Shown: positions 1 to 7,016, counted from the first letter of the stretch. The stretch is DNA of 8,034 nt from an uncultured Collinsella sp. (GCA_902478765.1 CABSMN010000042.1:1-8034); one strand, 5' to 3'. The notes: generated by a model from the sequence alone, not told the origin. Numbers and translations are program-made.

Positions 1-46
1 AGATGCAGCGTAGTCTCGTGGGCTCGGAGATGTGTATAAGAGACAG
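1..46. other. Nextera adapter (P7/i7 side), not genomic
   Basis: Bases 13-46 are the Illumina Nextera read-2 transposase adapter, ending in the 19-bp Tn5 mosaic end at 28-46. Bases 1-4 (agat) match the end of the P7 oligo, and 5-12 (gcagcgta) sit exactly where an 8-base i7 index belongs. This is unremoved library sequence. Genomic DNA starts at 47, and any protein reading through this segment is partly artificial. Confidence 0.97.
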
Positions 47-744
47 CTCTGAATGCCCGCCGTCATGAGAATGCGGCTCGCGCGGATCTTGGTGATCATG
101 CCGCCCGTGCCCACCGATGTGGAAGAATCGCCCGCCGAGGCGATGATCTTGGCGTCGATCTTATGCACGACCGGGACGAACTCGGCCGTGGGATCCTCGT
201 GCGGATTGGCGGTGTAGAGGCCATCGATGTCCGAGAGCGTCACGCACAGATCGGCAGAAACCAGGCAGCTCACAAGCGCCGCCAGCGTGTCGTTGTCGCC
301 AAACTTGATCTCATCGACGGTGACGGTATCGTTCTCGTTGACGACCGGCACCACGCCGAGCTCCACCAGGCGAAGCAGGGCGTCGCGCGCGTGCAGGTAG
401 GACGTGCGGCGCGCCGTGTCGTGACGCGTGAGCAGCACGAGCGAGGTGAGCAGGTCGCGCGCATGGAACTCCTCGTCGTAGGCCGACGAGATGATGCACT
501 GACCGGCCGAGGCGCAGGCCTGCAGGCTCGGCAGGTCGCCGACCGGCTTACGGTCGAAGCCCAGCACGGGATAGCCGCAGGCAATGGCGCCCGAGCTCAC
601 CACGATCAGGCGCCAGCCAAGCTCGCGCAGCGCTGCGGCCTGGTCGGCAAGCCCGCCGATAAAGGCGCGGTTGACCTTGCCGTCGGCGCCCACCACCGTG
701 GACGAACCGATCTTTACCACCATCGTTTTATAAGAAGTCGTCAT
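47..744 (-). CDS. proB: Glutamate 5-kinase ProB, C-terminus missing
   Basis: ProB phosphorylates L-glutamate with ATP to glutamyl 5-phosphate, the first and normally proline-inhibited step of cytoplasmic proline synthesis. The visible 232 residues carry the amino-acid-kinase fold signatures in order: VVKIGSS (9-15, with ATP-site Lys11), VVSSGAI (48-54), VVNENDTV (134-141, substrate loop), FGDND (148-152), LSDIDGLYT (170-178) and GTGGMITK (212-219, the family signature). In-frame stops lie just upstream (TGA at 748-750), so ATG 744 is the first possible ATG. ATG at 723 (Met8) is the only near alternative. No clear Shine-Dalgarno is visible. The gene runs off the insert at 47, so about 25-40 residues of a short ProB, or those plus a PUA domain of a long one, are missing. 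It lies 79 bp after pncB on the same strand with no convincing terminator between them. proA may follow beyond the cut, but that is only an expectation. Confidence 0.93.
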
Positions 745-823
745 ACGTCAAACCAATCAACTGTTCAGCGAACGGCCGAGCCGGCGGCCAGGGAAGCGTG
801 ACTCGCCCCTACCGCCCAAGGAA

Positions 824-2329
824 TTAGTGAGCCCAGGGAAAGGCAGAGGCCGCGGCCATGTTCTTACGCACGAGCTCGTCGCGCACCTGAGCCAGGCCCT
901 GCTCCATACCCACCACATAGGTCTGCGGGTACAGGAAGCGCTTGAAAGCTGCGTCCAGATGGTCGAGCGCCCAAGCACAGCGCTCGCGCGCGTCCTGGAT
1001 GCTCTCACGCGGAGCCACCGCACTGCCATCGCGCACGATCGGCACCAGCAGCTCGCGATACTCGAGTTCGGACACGTCGGTCACCAGGGCGGCATCGTTC
1101 ACGGCCACAAGGGTATTGCCGCGCGCGGCGCCCTCCCCCGCCAGATGGTCCTCGTCGTAGATCATGTCGCAGACCGGGCCGCCAAAGCCGTCGTAATAAC
1201 GGCGCACGCGTTGCACACCCGGGATCGTGCGCTTGTATGGCTGCTCAGAGAGCTTGACCACCGGCGTCCATGGATCTGCCTCGCTCGCACGGCGGGCGGA
1301 AAGCTTGTACACGCCGCCCAGCGCCGGCTGGTCATAGCAGGTCGCAAGCTTGGTACCCACGCCAAAGCTGTCGATGGGCGCGCCCTGGTCGAGCAGCGAC
1401 TGAATCGTGTACTCATCCAAATCGTTAGAAACCGAGATCCCCACATAGGGCAGGCCCTCGGCATCAAAACGGCCGCGCACATACTTGGAGAGCTTGGCGA
1501 GGTCGCCGGAGTCGATGCGAATGGCCGACAGGCGCTCGCCCACCGCTTCCATCTCCTTGGCAACCGTAATGGCATGTTCACAGCCCTCGCGCACGTCATA
1601 GGTGTCGATGAGCAGCGTACAGTTCTTGGGGCTCGACTTGGCAAAGGCGCGGAAGGCCTCGAGCTCGGAATCGAAGCTCATCACCCAGCTGTGCGCATGC
1701 GTGCCAAAGACGGGAATACCGTAGCGGCGGCCGGCGAGCACATTGGACGTAGAGGAGCAGCCGGCAACGTAGCTCGCGCGCGCGACGGCCAAGCCGCCAT
1801 CGGGACCCTGAGCGCGGCGCAGGCCAAACTCGGCAACGGGACGGCCGTCCGCCGCCAGCACCACGCGCGCCGTCTTGGTGGCGACAAGCGTCTGGAACCC
1901 AACGATGTTGAGCAGCGCCGTCTCAAGCAGCTGGCACTCCAGCGCGGGGCCGGTGACGCGAACCATGGGCTCGCGCGGAAAGACGAGCTCGCCCTCGGGC
2001 ACGGCGTCGATGTTTACATGCGCACGAAAATCGCGCAGGTAGTCGAGGAATCCAGGCTTGAACATCGCGCCGCCGGCCGGGGCCTGGAGCGAGGCGAGGT
2101 AGTCGATGTCCTCGGGCGTAAAGCGCAGATTCTCGACCAGCTCGGGCAGCTCGGCGGTGCCGCACATGACGGCATAGGCGCTGCCAAAAGGATGGTCGCG
2201 GTAAAACGCGGTAAAACAACCCTGCTCATTGGCCTTGCCGCTCTCCCACAGGCCCTGGGCCATAGTGAGCTCGTACAGATCGGTGAGCATTGCAATGTCG
2301 GTGGGATGCGAGATGTCGGTCAAAGCCAT
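824..2329 (-). CDS. pncB: Nicotinate phosphoribosyltransferase
   Basis: This enzyme converts nicotinate and PRPP to nicotinate mononucleotide, coupled to ATP hydrolysis. It is the entry step of the Preiss-Handler NAD salvage pathway in the cytoplasm. The 501-residue protein is close to the usual ~490 of the bacterial family. Visible motifs are the N-terminal LTDLYELTMAQG (15-26), EFGLRRAQGPDGG (167-179), GTHAHSWVMSF (209-219, containing the histidine phosphorylated in the catalytic cycle), LLIDTYD (239-245), IRIDSGDL (270-277) and FGVGT (322-326, phosphate-binding region). ATG 2329 is preceded by GAAAGG at a 7-base spacing, which fixes the start. The gene lies 84 bp downstream of the tail-anchored protein gene and 79 bp upstream of proB, all co-directional, so a shared transcript is possible. 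No strong promoter is obvious in 2330-2413. The family assignment is firm. Confidence 0.95.
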   Translation of the reverse strand: MALTDISHPTDIAMLTDLYELTMAQGLWESGKANEQGCFTAFYRDHPFGSAYAVMCGTAELPELVENLRFTPEDIDYLASLQAPAGGAMFKPGFLDYLRDFRAHVNIDAVPEGELVFPREPMVRVTGPALECQLLETALLNIVGFQTLVATKTARVVLAADGRPVAEFGLRRAQGPDGGLAVARASYVAGCSSTSNVLAGRRYGIPVFGTHAHSWVMSFDSELEAFRAFAKSSPKNCTLLIDTYDVREGCEHAITVAKEMEAVGERLSAIRIDSGDLAKLSKYVRGRFDAEGLPYVGISVSNDLDEYTIQSLLDQGAPIDSFGVGTKLATCYDQPALGGVYKLSARRASEADPWTPVVKLSEQPYKRTIPGVQRVRRYYDGFGGPVCDMIYDEDHLAGEGAARGNTLVAVNDAALVTDVSELEYRELLVPIVRDGSAVAPRESIQDARERCAWALDHLDAAFKRFLYPQTYVVGMEQGLAQVRDELVRKNMAAASAFPWAH

Positions 2330-2413
2330 GGGGCGACCTTTCGGATGCGTTGTGCAGAGGTTGAGGGTTGGAAAAGGGCAGAGTGTTCGGGCATGGCACC
2401 CAGCGCGAATGGG

Positions 2414-2854
2414 CTAGAGCAGGCCCATGCTGGTCAGGATCGTGTAGCCCATAAAGATGACAAACGCGATGAGGGCAAGGACAATGATGATTTTTTGAGC
2501 CGGCGCCATGCCAGGGATCTCGTTCTCGCCCGTAGGCTCCTTGGAGGTAACCATGCGCTGGGCAAAGGTCATCTCGTCACGGCTCGGCTTGGGCTCGACG
2601 GACATGGAACGAGCGACCTTTTTAGGCTGAGGTTTAGGTGCGGTGGGCGCGGGCTTCGCGGCGGCGGGCTTGGGCGCGGGGGCGACGTTCGCGGCGGCCT
2701 CCTCGGCCTTCGCACGCTCGGCACGCAGGGCGGCCAGCTCCTCACGCTCGCGGCGTGCCTCTTCCTGGGCCTCGCGACGAGCTTTCTCGGCGCGGAGCTC
2801 TTCCAACTCGGCGCGTTCCTCGGCAGACAGTGGTTGGGACTCAAGCTTGGCCAT
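2414..2854 (-). CDS. Tail-anchored coiled-coil protein, unknown function
   Basis: I do not recognise this 146-residue protein as a named family. Three parts are visible. Residues about 9-56 are dense in Glu, Arg and Ala (RAEK, REREEL repeats) and should form a long charged helix or coiled coil. Residues 57-90 are an Ala/Pro/Lys-rich flexible linker. Residues 121-142 are a hydrophobic stretch (KIIIVLALIAFVIF onward) followed by only a few residues, so the protein is probably held in the membrane by its C-terminus with the N-terminal part in the cytoplasm. A segment just before the anchor (MTFAQRMVTSKEPTGENEI, 95-113) is less low-complexity and may be the conserved part. The start is ATG 2854, with GAAAGGG 7 bases upstream. 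An earlier in-frame ATG at 2890 lies inside the tRNA terminator and is rejected. The gene sits directly behind tRNA-Ala and before pncB. The coding call rests on the clear RBS and plausible domain layout. Confidence 0.82.
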   Translation of the reverse strand: MAKLESQPLSAEERAELEELRAEKARREAQEEARREREELAALRAERAKAEEAAANVAPAPKPAAAKPAPTAPKPQPKKVARSMSVEPKPSRDEMTFAQRMVTSKEPTGENEIPGMAPAQKIIIVLALIAFVIFMGYTILTSMGLL

Positions 2855-2870
2855 GGTACAGCCCTTTCTT

Positions 2871-2904
2871 TTAAAAAAAGCCGCCGACACAATGTCAGCG
2901 GCTT
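2871..2904 (-). terminator. Intrinsic terminator of tRNA-Ala
   Basis: On the minus strand AAGCCGCTGACA (2904-2893) pairs over its full 12 bases (one G-U) with TGTCGGCGGCTT (2889-2878) around a 3-base loop, and the stem runs into a T tract at 2879-2873. This is a textbook rho-independent terminator, starting 14 bases after the tRNA 3' end. It ends only a few bases before the RBS of the downstream gene, so it also forms part of that gene's leader if transcription reads through. Confidence 0.9.
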
Positions 2905-2918
2905 ATCAAATCCAAGGG

Positions 2919-2991
2919 TGGAGACGAAGGGAGTCGAACCCTCGGCCTCTGCCATGCGACGGCAGCGCTCTCCCAACTGAGCTACGTCCCC
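2919..2991 (-). tRNA. tRNA-Ala (anticodon CGC)
   Basis: The 73-base minus-strand sequence folds into a full cloverleaf: acceptor GGGGACG/CGTCTCC, D arm GCTC/GAGC, anticodon stem CTGCC/GGCAG with loop GTCGCAT, a 5-base variable region, and T arm GAGGG-TTCGACT-CCCTT. The anticodon CGC reads the alanine codon GCG. The acceptor has a G3-U70 pair, the main identity element for alanyl-tRNA synthetase, which supports the assignment. The discriminator is A73. The genome continues with CCC rather than CCA, so CCA must be added by nucleotidyltransferase. A promoter and a terminator flank the gene. Confidence 0.97.
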
Positions 2992-3004
2992 AAGACAAGT
3001 CGAT

Positions 3005-3032
3005 ATTTTACCTACGGCTCGCCAACTGTCAA
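3005..3032 (-). promoter_or_regulatory. Sigma-70-type promoter of tRNA-Ala
   Basis: A consensus -35 TTGACA (3032-3027) is separated by 16 bp from a near-consensus -10 TAAAAT (3010-3005), reading toward the tRNA. Transcription would start near 2998, a few bases before the mature 5' end at 2991. A perfect -35 in this position fits a strong stable-RNA promoter. Confidence 0.8.
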
Positions 3033-3142
3033 CGCCCAATACCCAGTCTTTTTGGGACGCGGCTATTTTGACAACTTTTCGAGCAGGCGATCCTCTCGAT
3101 GTTTTTTTAATCCCCGTCCCAGAAAAATCATCGGCGAGCGCA

Positions 3143-4081
3143 CTACTTTGCGCTGGTGAGGACGCCGGTGGTGTCGAACGCCGGGGTGAAGCTCTCGTCT
3201 ACCGCTCCGCCTTCTTGCCAAAACATCGTCGTAAAGCCCAGGTCGTCGGCATGGTCGAGCACCTGCTCGTACTCCTCGCGCGTCACGGCGCGCGCCAGGT
3301 CGCCGCCTTGTTCGCGCATGAGGGCATTGGGCGTGTACTGGTTCATGACCGAGATCGGCACGTCGCCCACCGTCTGCCGCACCAGGTCCAACACGCGGCA
3401 CGAATCGTCCGCATGCCCCGGCAGCACCAGATGACGCACGATTATGCCGCGCTTCATGAGCCCGTCCCCGTCTACCAGCTCTCCCCCGCGGCGCTCAATT
3501 TCGCGCGCCATCTGGGCCAGACCCGACACAGCCACGCGCGGGTAGTCCTTAATATGAGAGAGTGACTGCGCAAGCGCCGCATTGGCATACTTAAAGTCGG
3601 TAAGCCACACGTCGACCAAATCGCCGAGCGCCGCCACGGCACTCGCACGCTCATAACCGCTCGTGTTGTAGACGATTGGAATGACCAGTCCGCGCTCCCG
3701 AGCTGCGGCAATCGCGGCCGGCAGCAGGTGAGCATAATGCGTCGCCGTCACCAGATTGATGTTATTGGCACCTTGGTCCTGCAGCTCCAGCATAATCTCG
3801 ACCAGGCGCTCGGGCGAAATCTCAAGCCCGAAATTGCCCGTCGAGATCTCGTGGTTCTGGCAATAGATACATTTGAGCGAGCAGCCGCTAAAGAAGATCG
3901 TGCCCGAACCGGCCTCGCCCGAGATAGGCGGCTCCTCCCACATATGAAGCGCCGCGCGGGCCACCTTGAGCGTGTCATCGGCACCGCATACGCCGTGCGC
4001 ACCCTCGTCGCGCACCGCACCGCAACGGCGCGGACACAAATGGCAGGCGGGCGAAAAAAGTTCGGTCAACGGCGTCGGCAT
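3143..4081 (-). CDS. Radical SAM protein, PflX-like (COG1313-type)
   Basis: This 312-residue protein resembles pyruvate-formate-lyase-activating enzymes and the poorly characterised PflX group. The SAM-binding [4Fe-4S] motif is GCSLKCIYC (Cys67, Cys71, Cys74), preceded by GTIFFS. Near the N-terminus CHLCPRRCG plus GVCG give four more cysteines (13, 16, 20, 32), a typical extra metal or Fe-S site of PflX proteins. Later YNTSGY, DVWLTDFKY and VRHLVLPGH fit the core barrel of this family. The substrate is unknown. A glycyl-radical-activase-like role is suggested by the family name only, and no glycyl-radical enzyme is in the window. ATG 4081 is chosen because GGAG lies 9 bases upstream. The longer TTG start at 4096 overlaps that GGAG and is unlikely. 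The gene is upstream of tRNA-Ala on the same strand but probably a separate unit. Confidence 0.87.
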   Translation of the reverse strand: MPTPLTELFSPACHLCPRRCGAVRDEGAHGVCGADDTLKVARAALHMWEEPPISGEAGSGTIFFSGCSLKCIYCQNHEISTGNFGLEISPERLVEIMLELQDQGANNINLVTATHYAHLLPAAIAAARERGLVIPIVYNTSGYERASAVAALGDLVDVWLTDFKYANAALAQSLSHIKDYPRVAVSGLAQMAREIERRGGELVDGDGLMKRGIIVRHLVLPGHADDSCRVLDLVRQTVGDVPISVMNQYTPNALMREQGGDLARAVTREEYEQVLDHADDLGFTTMFWQEGGAVDESFTPAFDTTGVLTSAK

Positions 4082-4164
4082 AAAAACATGCTCCAAAACA
4101 ACGATTCAGCAGCTCAAACGTAAAGGGACCAACCGCACAGACGGCTCGAGCCCAAGGCGCCGTA

Positions 4165-4193
4165 ATCGTCCGACACGATTTTTGTAATGTCAA
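4165..4193 (-). promoter_or_regulatory. Possible promoter of the radical SAM gene
   Basis: The minus strand carries a perfect -35 TTGACA (4193-4188). The best -10 at a 17-bp spacing is GACGAT (4170-4165), which matches the consensus poorly. If used, the 5' leader would be about 75 bases. The -35 is convincing by itself, but the weak -10 keeps this tentative. Confidence 0.35.
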
Positions 4194-4224
4194 GACTGGA
4201 ATCGATAAAGTGCCGCTTTATGAT
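4182..4224 (+). promoter_or_regulatory. Possible plus-strand promoter(s) of the leader RNA
   Basis: Two overlapping candidates are visible: TTGTAA (4182-4187) with GATAAA (4204-4209) at 16 bp, and a better -10 TATGAT (4219-4224) whose -35 CTGGAA (4196-4201) is weak. Either would start a transcript between about 4216 and 4231, just before the structured leader. Confidence 0.35.
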
Positions 4225-4230
4225 GTAGGT

Positions 4231-4375
4231 ATTCCGCCCCCCGCGGAGCAACTGGGTGAACCGTCGCGTTTATTTAGGGAGCCCACACAGTCGTACCTAG
4301 TACAGGTATCCTTCGTTGTTAAGGACGCTGGAACAGTCGATGAGGGCACCCACCTGTTTTAGGTGGGTTCATTTT
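4231..4375 (+). ncRNA. Candidate structured leader or small RNA
   Basis: From the predicted start the plus strand can form TCCGC/GCGGA (4233-4247), TACCT/AGGTA (4294-4308) and TCCTT/AAGGA (4309-4325), and it ends in a terminator hairpin (4348-4375). The segment GAGCCCAC (4279-4286) can pair with GTGGGTTC (4363-4370), which would disrupt the terminator. I cannot match it to a riboswitch or small-RNA family by eye. It could be a regulatory leader of the downstream transferase gene or a free RNA such as a 6S-like one. Covariance evidence is lacking. Confidence 0.35.
4348..4375 (+). terminator. Probable rho-independent terminator
   Basis: CCCACCT (4349-4355) pairs perfectly with AGGTGGG (4361-4367) around the loop GTTTT, extended by A4348-T4368. 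It is followed by TTCATTTT, a somewhat interrupted U tract. It lies 230 bp before the likely transferase start, so it ends an upstream transcript or attenuates a leader. Confidence 0.65.
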
Positions 4376-4605
4376 CGTAACGTGGGGGGTGGTTTTCTTT
4401 TGCCGAAAATCGCCATTACAGTCCATATGGATCCCCACCGGCATCCCAACAGTCCATCGACAACATCCCAATATCTGGTAAGCGCGTGATTATCGCTGCG
4501 TGCAATTCCATGCACCCCCCTTGGTCGAGTATCATGGTTCGGCTATGCCCTTTGCGCTTAGCAACCTTTGACCTTTTCCTTCGACGCTTGGCGGTTTTTA
4601 GATTC

Positions 4606-5805
4606 ATGGCTTCATCCCCGAGCTACATACCGTATCTATGCGTGGCAGCGGCGGCCTTTATCACGACCTTCCTCACGGTGCCCCTGGTCAAGCGCCTGGC
4701 AATTAAGCTCGACGCCGTCGACTATCCTTCTAAGCGCCGCATCAACACCAAGCCCATCCCGCGTTTGGGCGGAACGGCGGTGTTTTTGGGCCTGGTCGTT
4801 GCCTGTATTGTGCAAATCCTAGGCACCTGGCACCTAGGCTGGCCGCCCGTCCTGGTGCCCCACCCCCGTCTGCACATCAGCTACCCCATACTTGCGCTTT
4901 CTTTTACCGTCATCTTTGCGACCGGCGCTATCGACGACGTCTTCCAGCTCAAGCCCAAGCAAAAGCTAGCCGGACAGGTCCTCGCCGCGCTTATCGCCTG
5001 TATCGGCGGCCTGCGGATCGGCGTCATCGTCAACCCGTTTGCCCCCGGCGAGATCATGCTCGGATGGCTCGCCTACCCCATCACCGTGATCTATCTGGTG
5101 GCATTCACCAACATCATTAACCTCATCGACGGCCTCGACGGCTTGGCCACGGGCATCTGCGGCATCGCCTCGTTCACCATGTTTTCGATGGCCGTTCTCT
5201 CGGGCCGTATCGACGCCGCTGCGCTCTCCATTGCGCTCTTTGGCGCCTGTCTGGCCTTTTTGCGCTACAACTTCAACCCCGCAAGCATCTTCTTGGGCGA
5301 CTCGGGGTCGTTGCTTCTGGGCTTTGCACTGGGCTCCATCTCGCTGCTCAACGTGAGCCGCACCGCCGCACTCACCTCGCTTATCATCCCGCTCATCGTT
5401 GCCGGCGTGCCCATCATCGACACGTTTAGCGCCATCGTGCGCCGCAAGCGCGCCCACATTAGCATCGGGCAGGCCGACAAGGGCCACATCCACCACCGCC
5501 TGATCCAAGAGGGCTACAACCAAAAGCAGGCTGTGCTGCTCATCTATGCCTGGTGCATTATGCTTTCGGCCGGCGCCGCCGCGATCAACCAGGTCGAGGT
5601 GCCCATGCGCGTGCTCATCTTTACCGTGCTCGCCATTGGCTCGGCGGCCTTTGCCAAGCATCTACATCTGTTTGAGCCCGTGTTGCGTCACCATTACAAC
5701 AAGCGCACGCACGAGGACGAGCTCGTCACCCCCGACGATCCCGCCTTTAAGCAAGAGGAGCAGGCAGCAGAAGAACGCAAGGAGGAGCGCCACCACAGGC
5801 GCTAG
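4606..5805 (+). CDS. Polyprenyl-phosphate GlcNAc-1-phosphate transferase, WecA/TagO type
   Basis: This membrane enzyme moves a sugar-1-phosphate, probably GlcNAc-1-P from UDP-GlcNAc, onto undecaprenyl or decaprenyl phosphate. That is the first step of a cell-envelope glycopolymer such as a teichoic-acid-like or linkage polymer. The 399 residues hold about ten hydrophobic segments. Motifs in order are KPIPRLGG (49-56), GAIDDVFQLKPKQKLAGQ (107-124, Asp-Asp for Mg2+), NLIDGLDG (172-179, catalytic loop), FLGDSGS (229-235), PIIDTF (269-274) and the HIHHRL motif (294-299) that separates WecA/TagO from MraY. The last ~40 residues are a charged Glu/Lys/His tail. ATG 4606 (MASSPSYIPYL) is chosen because family members begin just before the first membrane helix. 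The frame is open back to GTG 4486, but no convincing RBS precedes any candidate start, so the start is uncertain. The sugar is not determinable from sequence. Confidence 0.9.
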   Translation: MASSPSYIPYLCVAAAAFITTFLTVPLVKRLAIKLDAVDYPSKRRINTKPIPRLGGTAVFLGLVVACIVQILGTWHLGWPPVLVPHPRLHISYPILALSFTVIFATGAIDDVFQLKPKQKLAGQVLAALIACIGGLRIGVIVNPFAPGEIMLGWLAYPITVIYLVAFTNIINLIDGLDGLATGICGIASFTMFSMAVLSGRIDAAALSIALFGACLAFLRYNFNPASIFLGDSGSLLLGFALGSISLLNVSRTAALTSLIIPLIVAGVPIIDTFSAIVRRKRAHISIGQADKGHIHHRLIQEGYNQKQAVLLIYAWCIMLSAGAAAINQVEVPMRVLIFTVLAIGSAAFAKHLHLFEPVLRHHYNKRTHEDELVTPDDPAFKQEEQAAEERKEERHHRR

Positions 5806-5966
5806 GGTAAGCTGCCGAGGATGCGTCCAGACGCCGCCGGCCAAACGTGCAGCCACGCCGCGCCCATCGCACAAGCCGCCGCTCTCCCGTCCCTCGCCTA
5901 CTTACGACCCGCCCCTCCAATAAACGCGTTATCATCTTGACCCATGAACATACGTTAGGAGCAATC

Positions 5967-7016
5967 ATGCCAAACGAGAACAGCTACGAAGTCGCGCTGC
6001 AAAAGAGCAACGCCATTCGCGAGGGCCTGGCCAAAACGCCCGAGAAGTTCACCATGCTCACCGGCGACCGCCCCACCGGCCGTCTGCACCTGGGTCACTA
6101 CTTCGGCACCCTCAAGGGCCGTGTTGAGCTGCAGAACATGGGCGCCAAGACCAACGTGCTCATCGCCGACTACCAAGTCATCACTGACCGCGATACGACC
6201 GAGCACATCCAGGACAACGTGTACAACATGGTCATGGACTACCTTGCCTGCGGCATCGACCCCGACAAGACCATGATCTACGCGCACTCCGCCGTACCCG
6301 CCGCAAACCAGCTCATGCTGCCGTTCCTGTCGCTGGTCTCCGAGGCCGAGCTGGCGCGCAACCCCACGGTCAAGGCCGAGATGGAGGCCTCGGGCCACGA
6401 GCTCACCGGCCTTCTGCTCACCTACCCGGTGCACCAGGCCTGCGACATCCTGTTCTGCAAGGGCAATGTGGTGCCCGTCGGTCGCGACCAGCTGCCGCAC
6501 ATCGAGCTCACCCGCACCATCGCCCGCCGCTTTAACAACCGCTACGGCAAGGTGTTCCCCGAGGTCGACGCGCTGCTGTCCGAGACCCCGCTGCTGCCCG
6601 GCCTGGACGGGCGCAAGATGAGCAAGAGCTACGGCAACGCCATCAACATCTCGATGACCGCCGAGGAGACGGCCAAGCGCATCAAGAAGAGCCAGACCGA
6701 CTCCGAGCGCATGATCACGTTCGATCCCGAGAATCGCCCCGGCGTGTCCGGCCTGCTTTCAACCGCCGCCATCTGCACCGGCCGTTCCGAGGTCGAGATT
6801 GCCGAGGAGATTGGCATGGGCGGCTCCGGCCAGCTCAAGAAGTACGTGACCGAGGCCGTCAACGAGTACTTCGCGCCGATCCGCGAGCGTCGTCAGCGCT
6901 ATGAGAACGATCTGGACTATGTGAAGGACGTGCTGCACGAGGGCAACCGTCGCGCCAACGAGATTGCCGAGCAGACCCTGGCCGAGGTTCAGGACGCCAT
7001 GGGCATGGTGTACTAG
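5967..7016 (+). CDS. trpS: Tryptophanyl-tRNA synthetase
   Basis: TrpRS is a cytoplasmic class I enzyme charging tRNA-Trp. The 349-residue protein has the HIGH signature as HLGH (41-44) within GDRPTGRLHLGH, the tryptophan-pocket segment QACDIL (157-162), VGRDQLPHIELTR (171-183) and KMSKS (217-221), which binds ATP. Length fits the bacterial norm of about 330-350. The GDRPTG form before HLGH is like the TrpRS subtype common in Firmicutes and Coriobacteria rather than the E. coli GxxPTGxLHLGN form; that subtype statement is from memory. AGGAG (5957-5961) lies 5 bases before ATG 5967, fixing the start. A 40-codon upstream extension without an RBS is rejected. The gene is 161 bp after the transferase. 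I see no T-box or tryptophan leader between them. Two hairpins follow the stop. Confidence 0.96.
   Translation: MPNENSYEVALQKSNAIREGLAKTPEKFTMLTGDRPTGRLHLGHYFGTLKGRVELQNMGAKTNVLIADYQVITDRDTTEHIQDNVYNMVMDYLACGIDPDKTMIYAHSAVPAANQLMLPFLSLVSEAELARNPTVKAEMEASGHELTGLLLTYPVHQACDILFCKGNVVPVGRDQLPHIELTRTIARRFNNRYGKVFPEVDALLSETPLLPGLDGRKMSKSYGNAINISMTAEETAKRIKKSQTDSERMITFDPENRPGVSGLLSTAAICTGRSEVEIAEEIGMGGSGQLKKYVTEAVNEYFAPIRERRQRYENDLDYVKDVLHEGNRRANEIAEQTLAEVQDAMGMVY

Larger units (their letters stand above)
4082..4605. other. 524-bp intergenic region between divergent genes
   Basis: This stretch separates the minus-strand radical SAM gene from the plus-strand transferase gene. It holds candidate promoters for both directions near 4165-4224, a 10-bp perfect palindrome GGCTCGAGCC (4143-4152), a set of small hairpins at 4232-4325, a terminator hairpin at 4348-4375, and four same-strand copies of ACAGTC. 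The part from 4376 to 4605 has no supported gene. An open frame from GTG 4486 merely extends the transferase frame upstream without a good RBS. Confidence 0.7.

Noticed and set aside
774..789. GGCCG/CGGCC hairpin between pncB and proB as a terminator
   Set aside because: Five base pairs with no T tract in either direction; expected by chance in GC-rich DNA.
163..801. Plus-strand 212-codon frame opposite proB
   Set aside because: Antisense shadow of a gene with clear glutamate kinase motifs; no family resemblance of its own.
827..2980. Plus-strand open frame of 717 codons opposite pncB, the tail-anchored gene and tRNA-Ala
   Set aside because: It runs antisense to the well-supported pncB and through a tRNA gene and its terminator. 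Its composition (His, Arg, Gly, Ala rich) is typical of an antisense shadow in GC-rich DNA.
3063..3131. 22-codon charged minus-strand frame after the radical SAM stop
   Set aside because: No RBS in front of the ATG, and nothing else supports coding.
3122..3154. Hairpin AGCGCA/TGCGCT at the radical SAM stop codon as a terminator
   Set aside because: Only 6 bp, overlaps the stop codon, and the T run is about 10 bases away from the stem; too weak to call.
4254..4268. Resemblance of GGGTGAACCGTCGCG to a T-box core
   Set aside because: The T-box UGGNACCGCG sequence is not matched exactly, there is no recognisable stem I or specifier loop, and the terminator is about 80 bases further on.
4486..4605. 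40-codon N-terminal extension of the transferase from GTG 4486
   Set aside because: No convincing RBS and no resemblance to a family N-terminus; the first membrane helix follows ATG 4606 directly.
4966..5661. Minus-strand 231-codon frame opposite the transferase gene
   Set aside because: Shadow frame with highly charged repetitive composition, opposite conserved WecA/TagO motifs.
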